This document shows, in pieces, positions 1 through 5,531 of a stretch of DNA of 16,712 nucleotides. Position 1 is the stretch's first letter; every line of letters starts with the position of its first letter. Made by a program: the position numbers and the translations under genes. Source of the DNA: RGIG3009 sp045578625 (lineage in GTDB: Bacteria; Bacillota; Clostridia; Oscillospirales; Acutalibacteraceae); contig JAZNKN010000007.1 in NCBI GenBank assembly GCA_045578625.1, positions 1 through 16,712 on the forward strand, read 5' to 3'. The notes beneath the pieces were generated by a model that had not been told where the DNA came from, did no database searches, and worked only from the letters and a program-made list of their open reading frames with translations.

Positions 1-1431
1 ACTTTACGGCAACGCAAGGACGGACGGTGGGAAGGCCGAGTGGTGGTCGGCTACGATGATAAGGGATTGCCCATCACCAAAAACGTCCTCGCTCACACCA
101 AGACCGAATGCGCCGAGAAGCTTGAAAAACTGAAAGAGGAATACCGACCGCCGAGCACGCGGTGCAAGCCGGATATGCCGTTCGGCGATTGGATGGAGTT
201 CTGGTACGAGAACTATTCCAAGCCTGCCATCCGACCGCTGACACAGCGAAACTATGAGAATCGCATCTACGACCACATCATTCCCGAGATCGGCAAGATA
301 CCGCTGAATAAACTGACGCAGAATGACCTGCAGCAGTTTTATGCACGGTTGAAACAAACGGGTCGAAAACAGTATGTTGAGAAATACGGTCCCGGTTTAT
401 CTGACCGCATGGTGCGTGCCTGCCACGCAAGCTGTCGCATGGCACTTGAAAAAGCGGTAGCCGAAGGACTGATACGGGTCAATCCTGCAATCGGGTGTAA
501 ATTACCGCCTAAGAAAGCGAGGGAAATGCAGGTGCTCACCAAGGACGAGCTACAGCGATTCCTCGCCCAGGCCAAAGAAGACGGATACTACGAGCTGTTC
601 CTGCTGGAACTCGGCACGGGGATGCGCCGAGGGGAGCTGATGGGATTGCAATGGGATGACCTCAACTTCCAAACGGGAGAATTGCACATCGTCCGTCAGG
701 CGTGTGCAGTGAACGGAAAAATTGAGATATCTACACCCAAGACTAAAAGTTCCATCCGCACGGTAGTGTTACCGCCGTCGCTGGTAGAGGTGCTCAAAGC
801 CTACAAGGAAACGGTGAATTCAAAGTGGATGTTTCCATCACCGCAAAATCCCGACGTGCCGAGATATCCTACCTCGGTCAGCGATATTCTGTCAACTCTC
901 CTCAAACGGGCGGGATGCAAGCACGTGCGGTTCCACGATCTGCGTCATACCTTCGCTACAATGGCACTCGAAAACGGTATGGATGTGAAAACACTGTCGG
1001 CGATGATAGGTCATGTTTCTGCCGCAACAACGCTTGATATTTACAGTCATATGACCGATACCATGCAGATGCAGGCAGCAGTGAATATCGACCGCAAAAT
1101 CGGCAAAACGGACGCACAGATGCCTGAGGTAGAGGAATCACCCGAGGAGACGGCGAAACCGCCCGTAAACGCCCCGTGTGCGCCCACAGAGCCCCATCCC
1201 GAACCAGTCCCGAGAAAGATACGCAAGAGCGGCACTGGATGCCTGTATCAGATCAATGACAACCTGTGGGAAGGCAGCTTCTTCCCCCGTCTGCCGAATG
1301 GCAAACGCAAGAAATTCAACGTCTACGCCGAAACGAAAGAGCAATGCGAAGCCAAGCTCGCCGAGATGATTGAAAGAGTTAAAGCAGAGATTGCGGAGGA
1401 AAAGGCAAAACTAAAAGAGGGCGCCGACTAA
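1..1431 (+). CDS. Tyrosine recombinase / site-specific integrase, 5' end cut by window, with duplicated arm-binding-like motif
   Basis: This is a site-specific recombinase of the phage/Tn916 integrase family, which cuts and rejoins DNA through a 3'-phosphotyrosine. The frame is open from base 1 and already codes for an N-terminal AP2-like motif (RWEG, then KN-V-A-TK-EC), so the GTG at 40 is not the true start. Counting from that GTG, a SAM-like core-binding domain spans about residues 48-150. The catalytic domain shows Arg196 (TGMRRGE), a hairpin lysine at 234 or 236 (TPKTKSS), His299 and Arg302 (HDLRH), His325 (IGH) and nucleophile Tyr335 (DIYSH). All expected catalytic residues are present, so the enzyme is probably active. 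After a Pro/Glu-rich linker (about 360-392), residues 400-450 repeat the N-terminal motif (LWEG, NVYAETKEQC, KL). Recombinase identity is secure; the attachment target is inferred. Confidence 0.95.
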   Translation, partial: TLRQRKDGRWEGRVVVGYDDKGLPITKNVLAHTKTECAEKLEKLKEEYRPPSTRCKPDMPFGDWMEFWYENYSKPAIRPLTQRNYENRIYDHIIPEIGKIPLNKLTQNDLQQFYARLKQTGRKQYVEKYGPGLSDRMVRACHASCRMALEKAVAEGLIRVNPAIGCKLPPKKAREMQVLTKDELQRFLAQAKEDGYYELFLLELGTGMRRGELMGLQWDDLNFQTGELHIVRQACAVNGKIEISTPKTKSSIRTVVLPPSLVEVLKAYKETVNSKWMFPSPQNPDVPRYPTSVSDILSTLLKRAGCKHVRFHDLRHTFATMALENGMDVKTLSAMIGHVSAATTLDIYSHMTDTMQMQAAVNIDRKIGKTDAQMPEVEESPEETAKPPVNAPCAPTEPHPEPVPRKIRKSGTGCLYQINDNLWEGSFFPRLPNGKRKKFNVYAETKEQCEAKLAEMIERVKAEIAEEKAKLKEGAD

Positions 1432-1440
1432 GGCACCCTC
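1417..1440. terminator. Hairpin spanning the integrase stop codon
   Basis: GAGGGCGCC at 1417-1425 pairs with GGCACCCTC at 1432-1440, with one C-A mismatch. The six-base loop contains the TAA stop codon of the recombinase. On the plus strand no T-run follows, so it would be a weak terminator. Read on the minus strand it is followed by TTTTAGTTTTG, so it may be a backup terminator for the opposing gene. Confidence 0.45.
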
Positions 1441-1464
1441 AACATTTGGTTTGCAGTAAACAAA

Positions 1465-1501
1465 GAAAAAGCAGTTAAGACCTAATGATCATAACTGCTT
1501 A
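1465..1501 (-). terminator. Intrinsic terminator of the minus-strand cargo gene
   Basis: A perfect nine-base-pair stem (AAGCAGTTA at 1469-1477 with TAACTGCTT at 1492-1500) encloses a 14-base loop. Read on the minus strand the stem runs straight into TTTTTC. It lies 16 bases after the stop codon of the minus-strand gene that ends at 1517. It also separates that gene from the converging recombinase gene. Confidence 0.75.
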
Positions 1502-1516
1502 ATCCTGCTATAGTTG

Positions 1517-2572
1517 TTATGGGCCCATAAAGGATATTAGATTGTACCCCTTTTCCTTGCCGACTTTCAGCATATATTCCATCCTGTAAAGGAAGCGTTG
1601 ATAAAAATCAATAACGAGATCCACTTCGGTATTATCCTCTGTAGGTCTGTTAGCGTTGTATGCTGCGACCTCTTCTGCGTTGAGGTCTTTCGCATAAATC
1701 AGTTGGTAAGTAGCGGTGCCTCGCTTGATTTTCAGTTTTTTGGTATATTCCGTTTCTTTCCCGGAAGCCAAAGCATCGACAGTATCCGTAATGTCCTTTA
1801 GAACACTTACCATCTGCTCGAATGTGAAGTAATTATGCTCCAAGTACCATTCAAAGCCGGAAACGTCTTTTCTTTGCTTATTCGCCTCAAGTTCTTCGTC
1901 GAAATACTCGTAGAGAAAGGGCGTAAGGTATTGGGCGACATCATCCTCTTCAATGGAGATTTCTGCACTTCGCATTTCTGCAACACTATCCAAATCGCCA
2001 GTATCTTCATAATCAATTATGCGAACAGGCATAATCCAGAAATAAGACGAACTGTCGTGGCCATCAACGATGCCGATTTCTCTTTTGAAAATATCTCTGC
2101 CGATGGTTATTAACGAAAGTTCCTTTATTTGCGAAACAACCTGGGCATTATCGTAATGGTTTGTTACGGCAACAGCAAGCAGCTTTTGGACTCCCTCAAA
2201 AGATTTATGGCAGATATCCGACTCTAACAAAAAACAATGGATCGTGTGATAGATGATATTATCGGACATATATTTTGCAAAATCCTCTTTGAGCAAACCA
2301 AGCATATCGCGGATGCACAGTTGGGAGGAATTACACAACCGCATAAAATCATTTTCGCTTTTGGGGAAAATTCCGTTCATCGCGTCCATGAGTTCTTCTT
2401 TTGTTACTTCATCATAATTTGCCACTGTTAGGTAGTCGTTACCAGCATTCGAGTGCTTGCGCCAATACTTATGCTTGGGGTTGTAGATGTAGTAAAGAAA
2501 CCCGTTATGGGTTATAAAAATCATATTCTCTTGAGAAAACTTTACCGCTTCAAAAGTATCAAACAGTTTCAT
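1517..2572 (-). CDS. Hypothetical protein of 351 residues, element cargo
   Basis: I do not recognise this family. The 351-residue product looks soluble: no signal peptide, no membrane segment and no obvious nucleotide-binding or nuclease motif. It is acidic in the middle (DYEDTGDLDS, then ISIEEDD) and rich in Tyr and Phe. It ends in a mixed helical segment (DFYQRFLYRMEYMLKVGKEK) and a short tail, NLISFMGP. The gene is well formed: an AAGGAAGGTGAT ribosome binding site before the ATG at 2572, an extended -10 promoter upstream and a terminator after the stop. It is clearly AT-richer than the chromosomal genes to the right and sits alone, facing the recombinase, which suggests horizontally acquired cargo. 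A role in defence, toxin immunity or element control is possible, but nothing in the sequence decides this. Confidence 0.85.
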   Translation of the reverse strand: MKLFDTFEAVKFSQENMIFITHNGFLYYIYNPKHKYWRKHSNAGNDYLTVANYDEVTKEELMDAMNGIFPKSENDFMRLCNSSQLCIRDMLGLLKEDFAKYMSDNIIYHTIHCFLLESDICHKSFEGVQKLLAVAVTNHYDNAQVVSQIKELSLITIGRDIFKREIGIVDGHDSSSYFWIMPVRIIDYEDTGDLDSVAEMRSAEISIEEDDVAQYLTPFLYEYFDEELEANKQRKDVSGFEWYLEHNYFTFEQMVSVLKDITDTVDALASGKETEYTKKLKIKRGTATYQLIYAKDLNAEEVAAYNANRPTEDNTEVDLVIDFYQRFLYRMEYMLKVGKEKGYNLISFMGP

Positions 2573-2603
2573 AATTTATCACCTTCCTTCGGGAGTTGCT
2601 TTA

Positions 2604-2612
2604 ATTATATCA
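2604..2612 (-). promoter_or_regulatory. Extended -10 promoter of the 351-residue cargo gene
   Basis: On the minus strand TGATATAAT is an extended -10 box with a perfect TATAAT at 2609-2604. It lies about 32 bases upstream of the start codon. The -35 hexamer at 17-base spacing (TTTTAA) is poor, as is common with extended -10 promoters. A small inverted repeat, GTCC at 2621-2624 and GGAC at 2633-2636, covers the -35 region and could be an operator. Confidence 0.6.
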
Positions 2613-2675
2613 TACTATCTGTCCAATTAAAAGGACTTTGAATATCCTTTTTATAATAGATATCTGTTTTCGGAA

Positions 2676-2711
2676 AAATGAACCCAAGCACTGATGCAAT
2701 GCTTGGGTTCA
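2676..2711 (-). terminator. Terminator of tRNA-Pro(UGG)
   Basis: AACCCAAGCA and TGCTTGGGTT form a ten-base-pair stem around a short loop, between 2681 and 2709. Read on the minus strand it follows the tRNA 3' end by about six bases and is followed by CATTTTTCC. It serves as the intrinsic terminator of the single-gene tRNA-Pro transcript. Confidence 0.8.
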
Positions 2712-2715
2712 AATT

Positions 2716-2791
2716 TGGTCCGAGTGACAGGGATCGAACCTGCGGCCTGATGGTCCCAAACCACCCGCGCTCCCAGCTGCGCCACACCCGG
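2716..2791 (-). tRNA. tRNA-Pro(UGG), intact
   Basis: The 76-base gene folds into a complete cloverleaf. The acceptor stem CCGGGTG pairs with CACTCGG (one G-T wobble). The D stem is GCGC/GCGC. The anticodon stem GGTGG/CCATC carries loop TTTGGGA with anticodon TGG. The T stem GCAGG/CCTGT carries loop TTCGATC. CCA is encoded at 2716-2718. It is followed by its own terminator. Its 3' end faces the recombinase gene, the usual orientation for a tRNA used as an integration site. Confidence 0.95.
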
Positions 2792-2805
2792 ATATATATT
2801 CGATT

Positions 2806-2834
2806 TTTTAAGTTTTTGCGTGGAAGTGGGACAA
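2806..2834 (-). promoter_or_regulatory. Weak candidate promoter for tRNA-Pro
   Basis: On the minus strand TTGTCC (2834-2829) and TTAAAA (2811-2806) are 17 bases apart, and transcription would start shortly before the tRNA 5' end at 2791. Both boxes are poor matches, so this is only the best candidate in the AT-rich gap. Confidence 0.3.
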
Positions 2835-2842
2835 ACTGTGGT

Positions 2843-2880
2843 CAAACTCAAAATTCACGCTTTTTTGAGTTCTCTCAAAC
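2843..2880. repeat. Overlapping AT-rich inverted repeats between the two tRNA-Pro copies
   Basis: AACTCAAAA at 2845-2853 pairs with TTTTGAGTT at 2863-2871. The second arm also forms an alternative hairpin, TTTGAG (2864-2869) with CTCAAA (2874-2879) around loop TTCT. The three related arms contain the short word CAAACT or its complement, which also occurs at 2832-2837. No gene lies in the 137-base gap from 2792 to 2928. The repeats might be binding sites for a recombinase or accessory protein, but that is a guess. Confidence 0.5.
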
Positions 2881-2928
2881 AGCCGAAAATCCGCATTGTT
2901 AAAGGCTTTTCGGGACTTTCTTATTTTC

Positions 2929-2989
2929 TCGGCTATAACCGCCCGACACGCTCCCAAACCAGGCGCTCTACCGGGTGAGCTACACCTCG
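2929..2989 (-). pseudogene. tRNA-Pro(UGG) remnant, 3' half lost after the anticodon loop
   Basis: On the minus strand this begins as a good tRNA: acceptor 5' strand CGAGGTG, then TA, D stem GCTC/GAGC around ACCCGGTA, G26, anticodon 5' strand CCTGG and loop TTTGGGA with anticodon TGG. The next bases, GCGTG, no longer pair properly with CCTGG (two clashes and one wobble). There is no TTCRA T-loop, no CACCTCG to close the acceptor stem, and no CCA. The copy is therefore non-functional. It shares the ten bases TGGTTTGGGA with the intact tRNA-Pro at 2716-2791. A break at the anticodon loop fits integration or imprecise excision by a tyrosine recombinase. Confidence 0.75.
2952..2963. other. Putative attachment-site core at the anticodon loop of the broken tRNA-Pro
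   Basis: This is where normal tRNA sequence stops. The word TCCCAAACCA (plus strand) occurs here at 2952-2961 and again at 2754-2763 in the intact tRNA. Anticodon loops are a known crossover site for tyrosine recombinases. The matching site at the far end of the element would lie outside the window. Confidence 0.4.
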
Positions 2990-2994
2990 TGATT

Positions 2995-3017
2995 GCCGCG
3001 CCCTGCGGCGCTTTTTT
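2995..3017 (+). terminator. Short GC-rich terminator upstream of sigK
   Basis: GCGCC (2998-3002) pairs with GGCGC (3007-3011) and is followed directly by six T residues at 3012-3017. An alternative five-base stem GCCGC/GCGGC overlaps it. It reads on the plus strand, where no gene is seen upstream within the window, so it may be left over from the arrangement before integration, or may insulate sigK. Confidence 0.5.
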
Positions 3018-3122
3018 ATTATATACATTTTGGAAAGCGGTGTCAAGGTTATTTGCAGTTTCGGCAGGGACAGGCAAAAATCGACGGTGGGGTGCATAGA
3101 GTGTGAGGAAGGGGGAGAGCGT

Positions 3123-3848
3123 ATGGTTTTGATGGCCTTGTGGGACGCGGTATCGCGCATTTTTTTTATGGCGTTGCAGGTGGTCAACTCGGGGTCGTTT
3201 CCGCATCCGCTGACCGCACAGCAGGAGCAGGAATACTTGATCGCCTACCACGAGCGGGGCGATCAGGCGGCGCGTAACAAGTTGGTGGAGCACAATCTGC
3301 GGCTGGTGGCGCACATCATCAAAAAGTATTACAGCTCCGTGCGTGATCAGGACGACCTGATCTCCATTGGTACCATCGGGCTGATGAAGGCGGTCAACAC
3401 GTTCGACCACACCAAGGGGGTGCGTCTGGCGACTTACGCCTCGCGCTGCGTGGAGAATGAGATCCTGATGTATTTCCGCGCCAACCGCAAGACGGCGCAG
3501 GACGTGTCGATCATGGAGCCGATCGAGACCGACAAGGAGGGTCACACGCTGACGCTGATGGACGTCATCGCTGCAGAGGATACCATCGCGGACGATCTGG
3601 AGCTTAAGATCAACGCGACCAAGCTGTATCGGTATATGGAGGAGACGCTGGACGACCGCGAAAAGGAGATCCTCTGCCGGCGGTACGGTCTGACGCAGGA
3701 GCCGATGACCCAGCGCGAGGTGGCGAGGTGCCTCAATATCTCACGCAGCTATGTGTCGCGCATCGAGAAAAGGGCGCTGGAAAAGCTGCGTCGGAGGTTT
3801 GAGCGTGGGGACGTACGTCCGGCGTGTGTTCGTCGTCATCGTCCGTGA
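3123..3848 (+). CDS. sigK: RNA polymerase sporulation sigma factor SigK (pro-sigma-K)
   Basis: Late mother-cell sigma factor that directs transcription of coat and maturation genes during endospore formation. The 241-residue product is near the usual length (234 in Bacillus subtilis) and aligns end to end: FPHPL at 26-30, region 2 (EHNLRLVAHIIKKY, DLISIGTIGLMKAV, LATYASRCVENEIL) at about 56-117, and region 4 with a helix-turn-helix (TQREVARCLNISRSYVSRIE) at 196-215. Residues 1-21 are hydrophobic and resemble the inhibitory pro-sequence removed by SpoIVFB in Bacillus. The ATG at 3123 was chosen over the in-frame ATG at 3030 because GGAAGGGGGAG precedes it by a few bases and MV starts match the family. 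The gene is uninterrupted, so there is no skin-type insertion. No convincing SigE promoter or terminator was found. Confidence 0.93.
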   Translation: MVLMALWDAVSRIFFMALQVVNSGSFPHPLTAQQEQEYLIAYHERGDQAARNKLVEHNLRLVAHIIKKYYSSVRDQDDLISIGTIGLMKAVNTFDHTKGVRLATYASRCVENEILMYFRANRKTAQDVSIMEPIETDKEGHTLTLMDVIAAEDTIADDLELKINATKLYRYMEETLDDREKEILCRRYGLTQEPMTQREVARCLNISRSYVSRIEKRALEKLRRRFERGDVRPACVRRHRP

Positions 3849-3885
3849 CGCGTTTATGAATTTTATGCGAATTTTGATTTTTGTG

Positions 3886-3914
3886 TGGACAAGTGACGAA
3901 AGTTCGTGTACAAT
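3886..3914 (+). promoter_or_regulatory. Sigma-A promoter of the lipoprotein gene
   Basis: TGGACA at 3886-3891 and TACAAT at 3909-3914 are spaced by 17 bases, each five of six to consensus. The start site would be near 3921, followed by an AAGGAGG ribosome binding site around 3933 and the ATG at 3949. The lipoprotein therefore has its own vegetative promoter and need not depend on sigK transcription. Confidence 0.8.
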
Positions 3915-3948
3915 AAGGGTATTGTAGTTTTCAAGGAGGATATCTTCT

Positions 3949-5313
3949 ATGACTTTGAAACGAATTCTGCGCCCGGCGATGGCGTTGCTGCTGGCGGCAG
4001 CGTGCCTGTTTTGCGCCGCGTGCTCTACCCCGAAGGTTGCTATGACAGTCGGCGGTAAGGATTACGAGATGGGCGACTACCTTGCCTATCTGTACAACAC
4101 GGTCAGCTCGGATTACACCGTGATGATGTACAGCTATTACTACGGTCAGCAGATGGGCTACGGCACCAATGTTCTGTCAGCGACGGATCTGGGCCTGACC
4201 TACGGTGATTCCACGCAAGCCATCACCCTCAACGATTACATTCACTACGTCACGCAGGACACCATCTATCGTCAGCGTGCGATGGAACTCATGTTGCAGG
4301 AAGAAGGCATTTCCTGGGATAAGGATGAGCTCGCCAAGGTGGAAGCGGACATCAAGAACGCCGGTCTGGAAAAGGACGCGTTCATCGAGATGGGCTTCTC
4401 CAACGAGCGGTATATCAATATGTATAAAGCGGTGACGCTCAACGAGATGTCGCTGTTCAACGGCCGTTACAACAAGGGCGGCACCAAGGAAGTGCCGGAG
4501 ACCGAGATCCGCAAGTATTTTGACGAGAACTACCTCAGCTACTTCATCATCGAGGAGTCTCTGGTGGACAGCAGCGGTGCTGCGATCTCTACCGCCAAGG
4601 AGGACGGCCTGAAGGAGATCATGGGCAAGGTCGTTTCCACTTTCGAGGGCTACAAGGACGAGGAAAAGACCGTTGAGAACTTCCAGAAGCTGTATCACCA
4701 GTATCTGGCCGACAAGACGGCACTGGAAGCGAAGCTGAAGGCTGACGCCGACAAGCAGAAGGAAGACACCGACAAGGAGGCTGCGGATAAAGAGGATAAG
4801 AAGACCGACACGACCGGTTCTACCGCCGCGCCGACTACCACGACCTCTACCACCGTGACCACCACGACCACCGGCACCACCACGACCACGACTGGCAGCT
4901 CCACCGGCAGCTCTACCGGCTCCACTGACAAAGAGGAGAAGGAAGAGGATCTGGCGCGTACCGATTCCATCATCGAGGATATGGATGAGGAGCTGGTCAA
5001 GGCTGTGCAGGGTGTGAAGCTGGCAGACGGCAAGACCTGCGCGATCGAGCTGGTCGAGTACAAGAAGAGCGGCACCACCGATACGCTGGCGGTCATCTTC
5101 CGTCTGGATCCCGAAGCCCAGCGCGGCAAGGACAGCAAAGGCAAGGAGATCGACTACTATGAGGAAAGCCGCGACAAGACGCTGCAGTACCTGAAGTACG
5201 ACCAATTCTCCGCCGACGTGGATGCCAAGGTCAAGACCCTGAAGGCTTCCGCGAAGCTGAACAAAAGGGCGTTCAAGGCCGTCGAAATGGCCAAGCTGCT
5301 GGGTCTGGAATAA
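3949..5313 (+). CDS. SurA/PrsA-like lipoprotein with threonine-rich linker
   Basis: A membrane-anchored extracytoplasmic protein, probably a foldase or chaperone of the PrsA/SurA type. Residues 1-25 form a lipoprotein signal: basic KR, a hydrophobic run, and lipobox C-A-A-C with Cys25 as the lipidated residue. Residues about 33-190 resemble the helical SurA N-terminal domain (VGGKDYEMGDYLAYLY, then a helical stretch with MELMLQEEGISWDKDEL). A segment from about 195 to 405 lies where parvulin proteins carry their isomerase domain, but I cannot see intact parvulin signature motifs. It is split by a charged coiled stretch (about 235-286) and a Thr/Ser/Gly tract at 288-326. A helical C-terminus follows. 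Isomerase activity is doubtful; a holdase or structural role is as likely. The gene has its own promoter and terminator. Confidence 0.75.
   Translation: MTLKRILRPAMALLLAAACLFCAACSTPKVAMTVGGKDYEMGDYLAYLYNTVSSDYTVMMYSYYYGQQMGYGTNVLSATDLGLTYGDSTQAITLNDYIHYVTQDTIYRQRAMELMLQEEGISWDKDELAKVEADIKNAGLEKDAFIEMGFSNERYINMYKAVTLNEMSLFNGRYNKGGTKEVPETEIRKYFDENYLSYFIIEESLVDSSGAAISTAKEDGLKEIMGKVVSTFEGYKDEEKTVENFQKLYHQYLADKTALEAKLKADADKQKEDTDKEAADKEDKKTDTTGSTAAPTTTTSTTVTTTTTGTTTTTTGSSTGSSTGSTDKEEKEEDLARTDSIIEDMDEELVKAVQGVKLADGKTCAIELVEYKKSGTTDTLAVIFRLDPEAQRGKDSKGKEIDYYEESRDKTLQYLKYDQFSADVDAKVKTLKASAKLNKRAFKAVEMAKLLGLE
4810..4926 (+). repeat. ACC/ACG-rich repeat tract coding for the Thr-rich linker
   Basis: A run of Thr codons (mostly ACC and ACG) with interspersed Ser, Gly and Val codes for residues 288-326 of the lipoprotein. 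Such low-complexity tracts vary in length by slippage and often form flexible wall-spanning linkers. The last part repeats GSSTGSSTGST. Confidence 0.8.
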
Positions 5314-5326
5314 TCAAGCAAACACA

Positions 5327-5355
5327 GCCCCCGACGTTTTGTCGGGGGCGTTTTT
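5327..5355 (+). terminator. Strong terminator of the lipoprotein gene
   Basis: GCCCCCGAC at 5327-5335 pairs perfectly with GTCGGGGGC at 5341-5349 around loop GTTTT. It is followed by GTTTTTG. It lies 14 bases after the stop codon. Confidence 0.92.
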
Positions 5356-5381
5356 GTTTGGCGGGCGTTGTATGGGTCGTG

Positions 5382-5449
5382 TGGGGCAACCCCTCCACCG
5401 CGCAAGGCGCGGTCCCCCTCCCCTATTAGGGGGGCTTATTTTGGCCCCC
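5382..5449. repeat. Palindromic dispersed-type intergenic repeat
   Basis: The segment starts TGGGGCAACCCCTCC and contains two tandem hairpins. The first is ACCGCGC (5397-5403) with GCGCGGT (5407-5413). The second is CCCCT (5420-5424) with AGGGG (5428-5432). It closes with GGCCCCCT. This architecture resembles the palindromic intergenic repeats common in Ruminococcaceae-type genomes. That family assignment is from memory and only one copy of this type lies in the window. Confidence 0.6.
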
Positions 5450-5489
5450 TACAATCTTAAACCCGCAACGAAAATTCTGAATTTTGGGC

Positions 5490-5518
5490 TTGACAAATGC
5501 CGAAGGCTGTGATATACT
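5490..5518 (+). promoter_or_regulatory. Promoter of tRNA-Gly
   Basis: Perfect -35 TTGACA at 5490-5495, 17-base spacer, and extended -10 TGATATACT ending at 5518. Transcription would start near 5525, seven bases before the tRNA. This is one of the strongest promoters in the window, as expected for a stable RNA gene. Confidence 0.9.
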
Positions 5519-5531
5519 TGCGTTTGCAATT

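Larger units (their letters stand above)
1..2950. mobile_element. Right end of a putative integrated element (left end outside window)
   Basis: This stretch holds a tyrosine recombinase gene, an AT-rich cargo gene of unknown function, an intact tRNA-Pro(UGG), an AT-rich spacer with inverted repeats, and the broken 5' half of another tRNA-Pro. Tyrosine recombinases commonly integrate into tRNA genes, so the combination points to an integrative element inserted here. Two right boundaries are possible. One is the 3' end of the intact tRNA (near 2716), the usual arrangement. The other is the anticodon loop of the broken tRNA (near 2952), in which case the element carries the intact tRNA-Pro. The left boundary, any conjugation or phage genes and the other attachment site lie outside the window, so the type of element cannot be named. 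Confidence 0.5.

Noticed and set aside
40..42. GTG as the start of the integrase
   Set aside because: The frame is open to base 1 and the bases before it code for part of the AP2-like motif, so the gene starts before the window.
3095..3102. CATAGAGT as a SigE -10 box for sigK
   Set aside because: Six of eight bases fit, but no convincing -35 lies upstream and transcription would begin inside the ribosome binding site.
3030..3122. N-terminal extension of SigK from the ATG at 3030
   Set aside because: It has no ribosome binding site and no similarity to SigK; the ATG at 3123 has a strong one and the family's MV start.
2808..3545. Minus-strand frame of 245 residues across the tRNA remnant and sigK
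   Set aside because: It is antisense to the conserved sigK and runs through non-coding DNA; no ribosome binding site or family similarity.
3808..3819. Palindrome GGACGTACGTCC near the end of sigK
   Set aside because: It lies in coding sequence, is short and has no T-run, so it is probably chance.
4177..5205. Long minus-strand open frame opposite the lipoprotein gene
   Set aside because: It is an antisense shadow produced by GC-rich codon use; the encoded protein is low-complexity, and the plus strand has promoter, signal peptide and terminator.
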